Under the pieces are notes generated by a model. It saw only the letters and a list, made by a program, of their open reading frames with translations, made no database searches and was not told where the DNA came from. DNA of 64,000 bases from Chloroflexi bacterium HGW-Chloroflexi-6 (lineage in GTDB: Bacteria > Chloroflexota > Anaerolineae > Anaerolineales > Villigracilaceae). Where the stretch lies: positions 186,001 through 250,000 of the forward strand of contig PHBU01000002.1 of the NCBI GenBank assembly GCA_002840685.1, read 5' to 3'. Every line of letters begins with the position of its first letter. Within the stretch, counting starts at the first letter, position 1. The position numbers and the translations under genes are program-made. Of this stretch, positions 15,606-24,093 are shown in pieces.

Positions 15606-16004
15606 TTAGCGTCGTTCGGTAACGTGGAGATTGTAGTTGTCGGCTTTGAAGTACTCCATCGCAAAGCGGGCGGCATCTTCAGAGTCGTAGGGGGCGCAGC
15701 TGAAAACATCCAGATAGATGGCTTTGCTGGCATCGGCGAAGTGGGCCGAAATCAGGGATGTCTCGATCAACTGGGTCATGCTGAAACCCTGCACGCGCGG
15801 GTCGTCGCCAAAGAAAACCACCTGGGTCTCGCCGTAGCGTCGCATTTGGATGCGGTCGCACAGAATTTTCACAAATTCGCGGATGGCCTCGGCGTCTTGC
15901 ATCAGGGCCAGGTCGCAGTTGTACAGGTCAATACTTGTCGACACGCCCCAGCAGGTGGGGGCTTCGATACCATTAAGGGCTGGGGCTTGGGTCAGGTTAC
16001 CCAT
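15606..16004 (-). CDS. Divergent SpeD paralogue (pyruvoyl-dependent decarboxylase-like), 132 aa
   Basis: Start at the ATG 16004, with AGGAGAG 7 bases upstream; the track ORF begins 11 codons earlier. The middle segment 'LIETSLISAHF..' aligns without gaps with 'LLAESHASLHA..' of the true SpeD two genes away, and both end in 'DxF(S/T)C' (SpeD 'IDLFTC', here 'LDVFSC'). The Ser that becomes the pyruvoyl group in SpeD is kept (T-S instead of E-S), as are the S-x-x/S-x-H pattern and the Cys, while the 'WPE' signature is lost. Known family fact: some SpeD homologues have changed specificity to L-ornithine or L-arginine decarboxylation. Position after speE (8 bp overlap) makes supply of putrescine or agmatine a reasonable inference; an inactive regulatory paralogue is the alternative. 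Confidence 0.7.
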   Translation of the reverse strand: MGNLTQAPALNGIEAPTCWGVSTSIDLYNCDLALMQDAEAIREFVKILCDRIQMRRYGETQVVFFGDDPRVQGFSMTQLIETSLISAHFADASKAIYLDVFSCAPYDSEDAARFAMEYFKADNYNLHVTERR

Positions 16005-16827
16005 GTAGTTCTCTCCTAAAGAATTCCGGCAAGGCAAACGCTGCGCGGTGAACGTCCGGGTTGATGTAGTTCATTTGTCCCGGCGGATAGGCGCGGGTCA
16101 GTCCGTTCTGCCAGGGGGTGTTGGATGCGTACATGAAACCGATCCCGCCGCCGGGGTAGGTGGGGACCTGGGCGTAGTAGTAATCCGGGCTCTTGGCCAT
16201 GCTGCGCGCGAAGCCGTAAATCTCTTTGATCAGGGCGGTGTCAAAGTAGGGCTGTTCGCACTGGGTGGCGAGCGCCCCGCCAGGGTTGAGCGCGCCCCAC
16301 ATCAGCCCGAAGAACTCTTCGCTGAACAGGCGCTCGGCCATGCCGATCGGGTCGGTGGTGTCTGAAACGATCACATCAAAGGTGTTGCCGGGGATCTTGA
16401 GATATTCGAAGGCATCCTGCACGACCAGCTTGGCGCGCGGATCGCTCCACGGGTCGCCAAAGCCGGGGAAGTACTGGCGCGAATACTCGACCACTTTACG
16501 ATCCAGTTCGCAGACCACGACTTCTTCCATCGAAGGGTAACGCAATAGCTGCTGCAGCGAACCGCCATCGCCGCCGCCAACCACCAGGGCGCGTTTGGGG
16601 TTTTCCACCGCCAGGGCCGGGACGTGGGTGATCATTTCGTGGTAGCCCATGTTGTCCTGCTCGGTCAGCTGGATGATGCCGTCCAGGATGAGCGCGTTAC
16701 CGAAGAATTCGGTCTCGACCACTTGCAGGTACTGGTAATCGGTCTGTTCTTCGACCAGCACGCGCTTGACGTGCAAGGCTTTGCGGTAGTAGGAGTGTAG
16801 CTCTTCGGTCAGCCAGATATTGTTCAT
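15997..16827 (-). CDS. speE: Spermidine synthase family aminopropyltransferase
   Basis: 276 aa, full-length. N-terminal beta domain with 'ETEFFGNALILDGIIQLTE', then the Rossmann core: 'ALVVGGGDGGSLQQLLR' (decarboxylated-SAM binding, GGGDG), 'CELDRKVVEYSRQYFPG', 'DAFEYL', 'IVSDTTDPIG' (catalytic D in D-T/S-x-D-P), and 'CEQPYFD'. Transfers an aminopropyl group to putrescine or a related diamine in the cytoplasm. ATGA overlap with speD upstream and an 8 bp overlap with the SpeD paralogue downstream indicate translational coupling. Which amine is used (putrescine, agmatine, spermidine) cannot be told from sequence alone. Confidence 0.93.
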   Translation of the reverse strand: MNNIWLTEELHSYYRKALHVKRVLVEEQTDYQYLQVVETEFFGNALILDGIIQLTEQDNMGYHEMITHVPALAVENPKRALVVGGGDGGSLQQLLRYPSMEEVVVCELDRKVVEYSRQYFPGFGDPWSDPRAKLVVQDAFEYLKIPGNTFDVIVSDTTDPIGMAERLFSEEFFGLMWGALNPGGALATQCEQPYFDTALIKEIYGFARSMAKSPDYYYAQVPTYPGGGIGFMYASNTPWQNGLTRAYPPGQMNYINPDVHRAAFALPEFFRRELHG

Positions 16828-17222
16828 AGCGAGATCTCATGAACAACCGGCCGGGTTGCCGCCTGGAAGGCCGCATCGCGGTCGATCAGGCGCACGGTGT
16901 AAGATTTGGCGCCAAAGGCAGCCTTGATCGTGTCCAGCAGTGGGGTGAGGTCCATGCCCAGATTGCAAGTGAACAGATCGATGGCGCAATAGCCGTATTC
17001 AGGCCAGGCATGCAGGCTGGCATGCGATTCGGCCAGCAGCAGAAAGCAGGTAAAACCGTGCGGGCTGAATTTGTAGAAGCCTTCATCGACAACGGTCAGG
17101 CCGCTTTCGCGGACCGCGCCTGAGAAGAGGGCATAGGACCGCTCGCTGTCAAGTAAGATCTCATTGGAGCAACCGGAAAGGTCGCAAATATAGTGTTCCC
17201 CGAGCCGCAGGGTAGTGTTCAA
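16824..17222 (-). CDS. speD: S-adenosylmethionine decarboxylase proenzyme, class 1b
   Basis: 132 aa from a TTG start at 17222, chosen because GGAGG sits 5 bases upstream; the track ORF extends 21 codons back over the promoter. Self-cleaving site and active-site block: 'LAESHASLHAWPEYGYCAI' (Ser of ESH becomes pyruvoyl, conserved His, WPE) followed by 'DLFTCNLGMD' (catalytic Cys). Makes decarboxylated SAM, the aminopropyl donor for SpeE, whose gene overlaps the stop by 4 bases. First gene of the operon. Confidence 0.94.
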   Translation of the reverse strand: MNTTLRLGEHYICDLSGCSNEILLDSERSYALFSGAVRESGLTVVDEGFYKFSPHGFTCFLLLAESHASLHAWPEYGYCAIDLFTCNLGMDLTPLLDTIKAAFGAKSYTVRLIDRDAAFQAATRPVVHEISL

Positions 17223-17257
17223 TCGTGCCTCCAGATTAGAAATTATATAAGTCACGG

Positions 17258-17285
17258 ATTTTATCCGAGCATGGCCCGGCGTCAA
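17258..17285 (-). promoter_or_regulatory. Predicted promoter of the polyamine operon
   Basis: Minus strand TTGACG, 16 bp spacer, TAAAAT. It lies 36 bases before the TTG start of speD, giving a short 5' leader with the GGAGG site. Confidence 0.6.
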
Positions 17286-17398
17286 TCTCTGGAAGGCATG
17301 AATTTTCGTCAGGTTTTTTGGGCAGAACGTTCGATTTGGAGGTCGAATGTTGCTTTAGGTCACGAATTTGCAGTGTTTTTGTCGTTTCCGGAATGATT

Positions 17399-18373
17399 CT
17401 ATTCTGTCAGCAAATCGGTCTGGTACATCTCTGCGAACAAGGCTGGTTGGCCGCCGGTATTCCAGAACAAAACGGTTTCGTCTGGCTTGAAAAATCCCCT
17501 TCTGATCAGGTCGATCATCCCGCCCGCGGCCCGGCCGGTGTAGACCGGGTCGAGCAGGATGCCTTCATATCTGGCGAACAACTGCACAGCTTCGCGCTCC
17601 AGATCGGTCAGGACTCCGTAACCGGCCCGGCAATAGGCGTCCGTAGCCAGTACATCTTCGGGATGAAAATCGAGGCGCGTTCCAAGCCGCTCGCTGGCTT
17701 CCGTTGCCAGGGCCGAGACGTGCGCCTTGAGCCAGGATTCCGTTTCGTCGATGCTCACCCCAAGCACCTTCCCGTTAAAGCCAAAGGCCCGTTGCCCGAG
17801 GGCAAGCCCGGCGTGAGTCCCGCCGCTGGATGTGCCGAAAACCATCCAATCGGCCTGCAGGCCCTGGGTCAGGAACTCCTGCACCGCGAAGGCATATCCC
17901 AAGGCCCCGGTCGGGTTCGAGCCGCCATACGGGACGAGATAGGGGCGTTTGCCATCTGCCCAGGCCTGGTCAAAAGTCTCTTTCAAGACCCGCTCACGCT
18001 CGGCGCGCTCGGCAACGAAAACGAATTTGGCCCCAAACAGGTTGTCGAGCAGATAGTTGCCGGTTGGCGCACCGGGTTTTATCCCGCTCAGCACCAGGAT
18101 GCACTCGAACCCGTATTTGGCGGCGGCGGCCGCGGTCTGGCGGCAGTGATTGGATTGCAAGGCTCCGGCTGTGATGAGAGTCCTCGCGCCGTTGGCCTGG
18201 GCTTCTGCTACCAGGAATTCCAGTTTGCGGGTTTTGTTGCCGCCCAGGGCCAGGCCGGTCAGATCGTCGCGTTTGATGAACAGACGCGGGCCGCCCAGCT
18301 GGGTCGAAAGGCGCGGCATGGCTTCGATCGGCGTCGGCAGGTGGGCAAAACGCAAGCGCGGAATTTGATTCAT
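17399..18373 (-). CDS. D-cysteine desulfhydrase / ACC deaminase-like PLP enzyme
   Basis: 324 aa, fold-type II PLP enzyme. N-terminal 'FAHLPTPIEAMPRLSTQLGG' and 'LFIKRDDLTGLALGGNKTRK' (PLP Lys in GGNKxRKLE, about residue 50) are characteristic of the DcyD/ACC-deaminase group; 'TAGALQSNHCRQTAAAA' (phosphate-binding and substrate region) and 'VFGTSSGGTHAGL' follow. Breaks D-cysteine to pyruvate, sulfide and ammonia in DcyD; a true ACC deaminase or a sulfur-amino-acid lyase with other preference cannot be excluded. Overlaps the upstream membrane protein gene by ATGA. Confidence 0.87.
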   Translation of the reverse strand: MNQIPRLRFAHLPTPIEAMPRLSTQLGGPRLFIKRDDLTGLALGGNKTRKLEFLVAEAQANGARTLITAGALQSNHCRQTAAAAAKYGFECILVLSGIKPGAPTGNYLLDNLFGAKFVFVAERAERERVLKETFDQAWADGKRPYLVPYGGSNPTGALGYAFAVQEFLTQGLQADWMVFGTSSGGTHAGLALGQRAFGFNGKVLGVSIDETESWLKAHVSALATEASERLGTRLDFHPEDVLATDAYCRAGYGVLTDLEREAVQLFARYEGILLDPVYTGRAAGGMIDLIRRGFFKPDETVLFWNTGGQPALFAEMYQTDLLTE

Positions 18374-18735
18374 GGCTGGCTCTTTCGGTTAAGAAGGAAT
18401 AATTTCAGACAGACGGCAAACAGGGCCATATAAAAGAGCAGTGCAACCAGGTCGACCAGGCCGATGTCATCAAAAATGAAGGCCGCAATGCTCAGGAAAG
18501 CGAAACCTGCGGCCAGCCCGGCATAACGGGCTGGGGCTTTTGCGAGCAGCCAGCCCAGACCCGCGAGAATTAAAGCATCGACGGATAGCAGGGCGACCAT
18601 GGTCAGTTTGATGGGGGCTTGCAATTCTGAGGGCCGCATAAAAAAGGCAACCGCGGCCACCGCCGAAAAGAGCGCGGCCAGGAAGAACAAGGTTTGCCCT
18701 ATTTTGGCATAATTCCAGGCGCTGAAGTTCAACAT
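18370..18735 (-). CDS. Small integral membrane protein, 121 aa
   Basis: Four hydrophobic segments (residues 12-33, 42-63, 70-88, 93-113), very short loops and a basic C-terminus ('LFLLNRKSQP'). No family recognised. Strong AAGGAG before the ATG. The stop overlaps the start of the desulfhydrase gene, so the two are translationally coupled; the functional relation is unknown. Confidence 0.72.
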   Translation of the reverse strand: MLNFSAWNYAKIGQTLFFLAALFSAVAAVAFFMRPSELQAPIKLTMVALLSVDALILAGLGWLLAKAPARYAGLAAGFAFLSIAAFIFDDIGLVDLVALLFYMALFAVCLKLFLLNRKSQP

Positions 18736-18761
18736 GGCAATCTCCTTTCATCTGCTGGGTA

Positions 18762-20003
18762 TTACGCACTCTCTCTGAAGATGGCGACCAGGGTGATGTC
18801 GTCATCCTGGGGGGCGTTGTTTCGAAAGTCCAACAGGGAACGTTCGAGGGCGTTGCAGGTTTGCTGGGCGGGTTGGGTGGGCAGGCTGTCGAAGGCTGCG
18901 TGCAGCCGTTCGTAGCCGAAGGCCTCCCCTTGCGGGTTGCGGCAGTCAGTCATACCGTCTGAAAACAGCAGCAGCGTTGCGCCGGGCGGGATGGCGATGC
19001 TTTGCTCATCGAGCAGGATCGGGTCGAGAATGCCCAGGGGCTGTCCGCGCCCGCCCTGGATGGGACGGCAGGCTTGGCCTTCTTCGCGCAAAAGCGGGAT
19101 CTCATGCCCCGCGCGCGCATACTGGAATATTTCGCTGCGGTTGTCAATAACGCCGTAAATAACGGTCACGAACAGGTTGGTTTCGTCGCGGTTCAGCAGG
19201 TAAGCGTTGACGCCCCGTAACACCTGGCCCGGATGGTCACAGTGCAGGGCTTCGGCGCTGATCAGGGCGTGGACGCGCGCCATAAACAGGGCGGATGGCA
19301 CACCCTTGTCTGCCACGTCGCCGATCAACACCCCGACGCGCTGCTCATCGATATAAAACAGATCATAAAAATCGCCGCCCACGGCGCGGGCCGGGTTCAT
19401 GTAAGCGCCGAAACCAAAACCGGGCAGGCGCGGCATTTGTTTGGGAAGAATGGAGACCTGAATTTCAGCGGCGAGCTGCAACTCTTTCTCCAGCTTTTCC
19501 TTGGCGATGATCTGCTGCTGGGCAGCCTTTAATTCATCATAGGCTTGCTGCAGGGCATGATTTTTAGCAACAATTTCGTGAAAGGTGGATGTGTTCGAGG
19601 CGTCGAGCCGTTCGCTCAGAACGCGCGCAATGCTGAAGATCAGGCCGGGCTGACGGCGCAGGAGTGAGTCGAAGTCGGCGCGGGTCAGCACCCACAACTT
19701 GCTGTCTGCGGCGGCCCGAACGCTGGCCGTTCGTTTCCCGCCGGGAAGCACCAGGCTCATTTCTCCGACATATTCCCCGCTGCGACGCTGTGCCATGATT
19801 TTCTCGTCTGAGGTGCCCTCGCCGAGCAGAACGTCCAACTCCCCGTCGAGAACCAGGAAAAGCGCATCGCCCTGGTCTCCTTCGTGGAAGAGTGTTTCCC
19901 CGGCAGGCAAATCTCTGACTCCCAGGGTTTTGGCCAGGTTTTGGATTTCGTCGGCGGGTAAATCGCTGAAAAACGGGATATGACGCAGCAGTTCTTCGTT
20001 CAT
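18762..20003 (-). CDS. Cyclic-nucleotide-binding domain plus SpoIIE-type PP2C phosphatase
   Basis: 413 aa, two domains. Residues about 8-130: cNMP-binding fold ('IPFFSDLPADEIQNLAKTLG', 'HEGDQGDALFLVLDGELDV', 'GEYVGEMSLVLPGGKRTASV'). The phosphate-binding cassette Arg/Ala region is only partly like cAMP-binding proteins, so the ligand is uncertain. A helical, probably coiled-coil linker (about 145-180) leads to the PPM/SpoIIE domain with 'AVGGDFYDLFYIDEQRVGVL' and 'IGDVADKGVPSALFMA' (metal-binding Asp residues) and 'FSDGMTDCRN'. Such phosphatases usually act on anti-anti-sigma factors in partner-switching pathways. No kinase or STAS partner is adjacent. Confidence 0.92.
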   Translation of the reverse strand: MNEELLRHIPFFSDLPADEIQNLAKTLGVRDLPAGETLFHEGDQGDALFLVLDGELDVLLGEGTSDEKIMAQRRSGEYVGEMSLVLPGGKRTASVRAAADSKLWVLTRADFDSLLRRQPGLIFSIARVLSERLDASNTSTFHEIVAKNHALQQAYDELKAAQQQIIAKEKLEKELQLAAEIQVSILPKQMPRLPGFGFGAYMNPARAVGGDFYDLFYIDEQRVGVLIGDVADKGVPSALFMARVHALISAEALHCDHPGQVLRGVNAYLLNRDETNLFVTVIYGVIDNRSEIFQYARAGHEIPLLREEGQACRPIQGGRGQPLGILDPILLDEQSIAIPPGATLLLFSDGMTDCRNPQGEAFGYERLHAAFDSLPTQPAQQTCNALERSLLDFRNNAPQDDDITLVAIFRESA

Positions 20004-20090
20004 GGGCGGCCTCGTTTGGTTGGGTGCTTTCCTAAATTCTACACCTTGTGCGCGAAGTTATTTATGGCAAACATCCACATCTTTGGCAGG

Positions 20091-21110
20091 TCAGGGCGCT
20101 GCCAGCACAACCGAGATATACGTTCCGTAGGCGCTGCCGGGCAGATTGCTAATGCCAACCCCAATATGAACGTGCTCTGCCCGCAGAATGGCATCGCGGT
20201 GGATCTGATCGTTCATCCACCACTCAAAAGCCGCCTCGGCCCCGCCGGCGACATAGATGATCTCTTCGGAGCGCGAAGCGGCATAACCGGCAGCGGCCAC
20301 GCGCTGCCCCACGCTTGACCCGTCTGAGCCGGTGTGGCTGCGCAGTTCGTTGCATGCCATATCGTTGCTGTGTCCACGGGCGGCGCTATCCAGCTTGTCG
20401 TTTTGAGTCAGGGAGGGTAGGCCGTTTTCGGCACGGGCGGTGTTTATCAAGGCAATGATCTGGCTGGCCGGTCCGCTATTTTGGCTCGGATTGCAAACCC
20501 CGGCCGTGGGCTGACCGGTCGCAGCGGGATTGAGCGGGGCGGTGGCGACCGCGTTGGGCGCGCTGGCGAGCTTTCCGACCGTGATCTTGGCCCAGATATT
20601 GGTCAGAAACCCAATCGGGACGATTTTTCCAGCCGGGTTGCGGATCTCGTAGTAAGCGGCGAAGGTGCCATCTGTGGCCGGGGCGGCCAGTTCGACGGAA
20701 AGATCCAGCTCCGCATCTGGGACCGTTTCGCTGAGTGGAATCGACGCTGGAGCATCCATTCGGTCGCCGGAGATGAAATTAAGCGTGTAGCCGCTATTCC
20801 AGGTGCAGGTCCCGTTGTTGCGCAGCCGCCAGGTTTTTGTGAATACCTGTCCGGCGGGCACATTTGTCCCGTCCTGGATGGTCACATCCGAGATAAACAG
20901 GGCGCTTTCAGTGCAGTTGGTTTGGGCAGTGGGGGTGGCGGGCAGGGTCGGGCTGGGGGTTGCGGTTGGCGCTTCGGTCTGAGTCGCTGTTGCCGCGGGA
21001 GTCTGTGTCGGGGGGAGCGCGGCGGGGGTGGCCTGGGGTGCAGATTCTGCCGTGCAGGCGGAAAGGCCAAAGGCCAGCAGCAGAGTCCAGATCTTAATTC
21101 GGGTACGCAT
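20091..21110 (-). CDS. CAP/SCP-domain lipoprotein with NBR1-type Ig domain
   Basis: 339 aa from the ATG at 21110 (GAGAGGAAG upstream). Lipoprotein signal 'LLLAFGLSACTAESA', a Pro/Thr-rich linker, then an Ig-like NBR1-type domain (about residues 65-165: 'DGTNVPAGQVFTKTWRLRNN', 'GTCTW'). The C-terminal half is a CAP (YkwD/SCP) domain: 'IIALINTARAENGLPSLTQN', 'LDSAARGHSNDMA', 'HTGSDGSSVGQRVAAAGY', 'WWMNDQIHRDAIL', 'HVHIGVG'. CAP domains are extracellular, sometimes lipid or ligand binding. The Ig-CAP domain order is frequent in Chloroflexota. Surface protein of unknown role. Confidence 0.88.
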   Translation of the reverse strand: MRTRIKIWTLLLAFGLSACTAESAPQATPAALPPTQTPAATATQTEAPTATPSPTLPATPTAQTNCTESALFISDVTIQDGTNVPAGQVFTKTWRLRNNGTCTWNSGYTLNFISGDRMDAPASIPLSETVPDAELDLSVELAAPATDGTFAAYYEIRNPAGKIVPIGFLTNIWAKITVGKLASAPNAVATAPLNPAATGQPTAGVCNPSQNSGPASQIIALINTARAENGLPSLTQNDKLDSAARGHSNDMACNELRSHTGSDGSSVGQRVAAAGYAASRSEEIIYVAGGAEAAFEWWMNDQIHRDAILRAEHVHIGVGISNLPGSAYGTYISVVLAAP

Positions 21111-21223
21111 AAAAAACTTCCTCTCTGGAAATAATCTTATCATAGCCAAACTCATTTACTTGCGCCCCGATTTCGATTAAAATTTGTCTGACATATTTTC
21201 GTTCAAATTTCCCAGGAGACCCC

Positions 21224-22186
21224 ATGACCCATAAAAAACTCGCTGTTATCGCCATCGGCGGCAATTCGCTCATCAAAGACGACAAAACAGTCACCGTCGA
21301 TAGCCAATACCAGGCCGCAAAAGAGACCTGTGAGCATATCGCCGATATGATCGAGCAAGGCTGGGAAGTTGCCATTGGTCACGGCAACGGCCCGCAGGTC
21401 GGTTACATCCTGCGCCGTTCGGAGATCGCCGCCAAAACCGCCGGGATGCACGAAGTCCCGCTGGATGTATGCGGGGCGGACAGCCAGGGCGCGATCGGGT
21501 ATGCCCTGCAGCAGAATTTGCAAAACATTCTCTATCAGCGCGGAATTAAGAAGAAGGTCGTGACCGTCATCACCCAGACCCTGGTCGACAGGGATGATCC
21601 GGCTTTCAAGAACCCAACCAAACCGATCGGCAGTTTTATGGATGAGGCCGAAGCCAAGCGCCGTCAGACCGAGCAAGGCTGGACGGTGGTCGAGGATGCC
21701 GGGCGCGGATGGCGGCGTGTGGTCGCTTCGCCGCAGCCCAAGGAAATTGTCGAACTCGAAACGGTCCAGACTTTGCTGGATGTGGGCATCATCACGGTCA
21801 CGGTTGGCGGCGGCGGTATCCCGGTCATTGATCCCGGTGACGGCAATTACGAGGGCATCGCGGCCGTGATCGATAAGGATTTTGCCTCGTCGCTGCTGGC
21901 GCGTGAGATCAAGGCCGACCTGTTCGTGATCTCGACCGCTGTCGAAAAGGTTGCGATCAACTTTGGCAAACCGGAACAGAAATGGCTCGACAGGATCACG
22001 CTTTCGCAGGCCAAAGCCTACCTGGCCGAGGGCATCCACTTTGCCAAGGGCAGCATGGCGCCCAAGATCCAGGCTGTGATCTGGTTTCTGGAGGCCAATC
22101 CCAAGGCCCAGGCGTTGATCACCAACCCCGAAAACCTGGGCCGCGCCATCCGCGGAGAAACGGGAACGTGGATCGTGCAGGATTAA
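21224..22186 (+). CDS. arcC: Carbamate kinase
   Basis: 320 aa. Amino-acid-kinase fold: 'AVIAIGGNSLIKDD' N-terminus, 'AIGHGNGPQVGYILRR' (substrate loop), 'LDVCGADSQGAIGYALQQ', 'KPIGSFMDEAEA', 'VASPQPKEIVELETVQTLLD', and 'VTVGGGGIPVI' are characteristic of carbamate kinase rather than other members. Reversibly moves phosphate between carbamoyl phosphate and ADP. AGGAG before the ATG. Stands alone, divergent from the CAP lipoprotein; no arcA/arcB nearby, so it may serve purine or agmatine fermentation or feed carbamoyl phosphate chemistry. Confidence 0.94.
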   Translation: MTHKKLAVIAIGGNSLIKDDKTVTVDSQYQAAKETCEHIADMIEQGWEVAIGHGNGPQVGYILRRSEIAAKTAGMHEVPLDVCGADSQGAIGYALQQNLQNILYQRGIKKKVVTVITQTLVDRDDPAFKNPTKPIGSFMDEAEAKRRQTEQGWTVVEDAGRGWRRVVASPQPKEIVELETVQTLLDVGIITVTVGGGGIPVIDPGDGNYEGIAAVIDKDFASSLLAREIKADLFVISTAVEKVAINFGKPEQKWLDRITLSQAKAYLAEGIHFAKGSMAPKIQAVIWFLEANPKAQALITNPENLGRAIRGETGTWIVQD

Positions 22187-22211
22187 CGACCGGAAAAATA
22201 AACACAGAGTC

Positions 22212-22258
22212 ACGGAGCCACAGAGATTTTTTAGTTCTCTGTGGCTCCGTTGTTTTTT
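22212..22258 (+). terminator. Terminator after carbamate kinase
   Basis: 15 bp perfect inverted repeat ACGGAGCCACAGAGA / TCTCTGTGGCTCCGT (22212-22250), 9 base loop, then TGTTTTTT. Starts 26 bp after the arcC stop. Confidence 0.85.
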
Positions 22259-22443
22259 AGGCTTCCAAGCTGAGTTAACTCTATACCAGTTTTTTCCAAC
22301 GTTTTACAGAAAACCCACGTGTTTCTTTTCGTTTCTTCTCTTCGGTCGATGTGTTATACAATGAGTACAGCATATGAAAAATTCATTTTTCTCCCCCACT
22401 TTTCTCAATCTATCTAAACAGCAGCGATTTCAGATGAAACCCA

Positions 22444-23994
22444 ATGGAAATTAAATATTTCGCCTTCTTGAAGCATCTAATTCGTTTTAATCGGCCGGTG
22501 TATCTCGACCATAATGCAACCACGCCTGTCAGCAACCATGTCCGCCGCAAAATGGATCAGGCTTTGAAAAATAATTTTGGCAATTCATCGTCGCTCTATG
22601 GCATTGCCAGGCGATCTGCCGGGTTGATCGAACAATCGCGGGAACATGTATCACAGGCTATTCACGCTGATCCGTCCGAAGTCATTTTTACTGCTTGTGC
22701 GACCGAATCGAATAATGCTGTTCTCAAATCAGTTGCCGCCCAATTCTATCCCCGAAAGAAAAAGATTGTTTCCACGCCAACCGAACATCCTTCCGTGATG
22801 AAAACGCTGGCGTATCTGGAGACCCAGGGAGTGCTCGTCGAATACTGCCCGGTGGATGACAAAGGGCGCCTGCTGCTCGCTGAACTTGAGCAGCAGGTGG
22901 ATGATGATACTTTTCTGATTTGTTGCATGGCAGCCAACAATGAAACCGGCGTCATTCAAGATCTCAAGGCTGTGACGAAAATCGCCAAACAGCATGGCGC
23001 GTTGGTTCTGGCGGACTGTGTGCAAGCGTTGGGTAAGATACCCATTGATGTCCATGCCTGGGATGTGGATTATGCCTCGTTTTCGGCACACAAACTGTAT
23101 GGACCGAAAGGCATTGGGGCTTTGTATGTCAAGCAGGGTAGCCCATTTACGCCGTTGCTGCACGGCGGTCACCAGGAAAGCGGATTGCGGGCTGGCACTG
23201 AAAGCATCCACAACATCGTCGGTTTTGGCGCAGCCTGTCAGGAAGTGGACAAACTGCTGGCGCATGCCGGGCGGACTCGGTCATTAAAGCAACAATTGAT
23301 TCAACGGCTTAAGCAGATAAAACCGGATTGTGTGATCAATTCGCCGGAAACAGATTCGGAGTGTCTGCCGAACACCCTCAGTATTACATTCCCCGGCGTG
23401 GAAAATGCCGGACTGATGGGCATGCTGGATTATCGCGGGATCGCGGTCTCTGCGGGTTCGGCGTGCAGCACTGGGGAAGACACCCCGTCCCACGTATTGA
23501 AAGCGATGGGATTATCCGATCAGGCTGCGAGGGAGACCGTTCGGATCAGTTTCGGGCATGATACCTCGGCGCAAGATATCCGCTATATGACGCAGGTGGT
23601 TCAGGATTATATCGAAGGCCGCATCTCGTTCGTCAATATGATCGCACCCGCACAATTGAACGAAACCATCCTGTTCGACAAACAAACCTATATTCTCGAT
23701 GTGCGTCCACCCGACGACCGGAAAAAGTACATGGGTTTGCCGAACGCTCATGAGGTCAACCCGCTCTTTGTTGAAAGATATTTAAAACAACTTCCACCCG
23801 ATAAGCAAATTCTAGTGTATTGCCCGGGAGGCGGACTTTCGGTCATGATCTCATATTATTTGAAGGCGAAAGGCTTCAAAAACGTCACCAACCTGCGCGG
23901 CGGGTTGGACGATTGGAGAAAGCGGCGCAGCGATTTGTATGAAAAATATGCTGGACAAAACGTCACCCTGCTTGAACCGGACAAGGTCGATTAG
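22444..23994 (+). CDS. Cysteine desulfurase fused to a C-terminal rhodanese domain
   Basis: 516 aa. Residues about 18-385: class V aminotransferase of the NifS/IscS type, 'VYLDHNATTPVS', 'CATESNNAVLKS', 'TEHPSVMKTL', PLP Lys in 'SFSAHKLYGPKGIGALYV', and the catalytic-loop Cys in 'VSAGSACSTGEDTPS'. Residues about 405-500: rhodanese, 'TYILDVRPPDDRKKY', active-site loop 'VYCPGGGLSVM' with Cys, 'FKNVTNLRGGLDDWRKR'. The first domain frees sulfur from cysteine as a persulfide; the second could accept it. Translational start near 22444 is preceded by a poor RBS, so an internal start is possible. Monocistronic. Confidence 0.92.
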   Translation: MEIKYFAFLKHLIRFNRPVYLDHNATTPVSNHVRRKMDQALKNNFGNSSSLYGIARRSAGLIEQSREHVSQAIHADPSEVIFTACATESNNAVLKSVAAQFYPRKKKIVSTPTEHPSVMKTLAYLETQGVLVEYCPVDDKGRLLLAELEQQVDDDTFLICCMAANNETGVIQDLKAVTKIAKQHGALVLADCVQALGKIPIDVHAWDVDYASFSAHKLYGPKGIGALYVKQGSPFTPLLHGGHQESGLRAGTESIHNIVGFGAACQEVDKLLAHAGRTRSLKQQLIQRLKQIKPDCVINSPETDSECLPNTLSITFPGVENAGLMGMLDYRGIAVSAGSACSTGEDTPSHVLKAMGLSDQAARETVRISFGHDTSAQDIRYMTQVVQDYIEGRISFVNMIAPAQLNETILFDKQTYILDVRPPDDRKKYMGLPNAHEVNPLFVERYLKQLPPDKQILVYCPGGGLSVMISYYLKAKGFKNVTNLRGGLDDWRKRRSDLYEKYAGQNVTLLEPDKVD

Positions 23995-24034
23995 CGGCGT
24001 GAATAGCCTTGCGGCATGGGCTATTTGGACGCCG
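23995..24034 (+). terminator. Weak hairpin after the cysteine desulfurase gene
   Basis: Interrupted stem CGGCGT..ATAGCC / GGCTAT..ACGCCG immediately after the stop; no T tract. Could be a weak terminator or RNA stabiliser. Confidence 0.35.
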
Positions 24035-24093
24035 GCCACCTGCCGTTCTCTTTGATAAACCGTATCAAATTATTTATCACACTACTCATTTAA

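Noticed and set aside
17318-18433. 371 aa plus-strand ORF antisense to the desulfhydrase gene
   Set aside because: Shadow ORF; the opposite strand carries full PLP-enzyme motifs.
21203-22213. 336 aa minus-strand ORF antisense to arcC
   Set aside because: Shadow ORF with antisense-like composition; arcC is clear on the plus strand.
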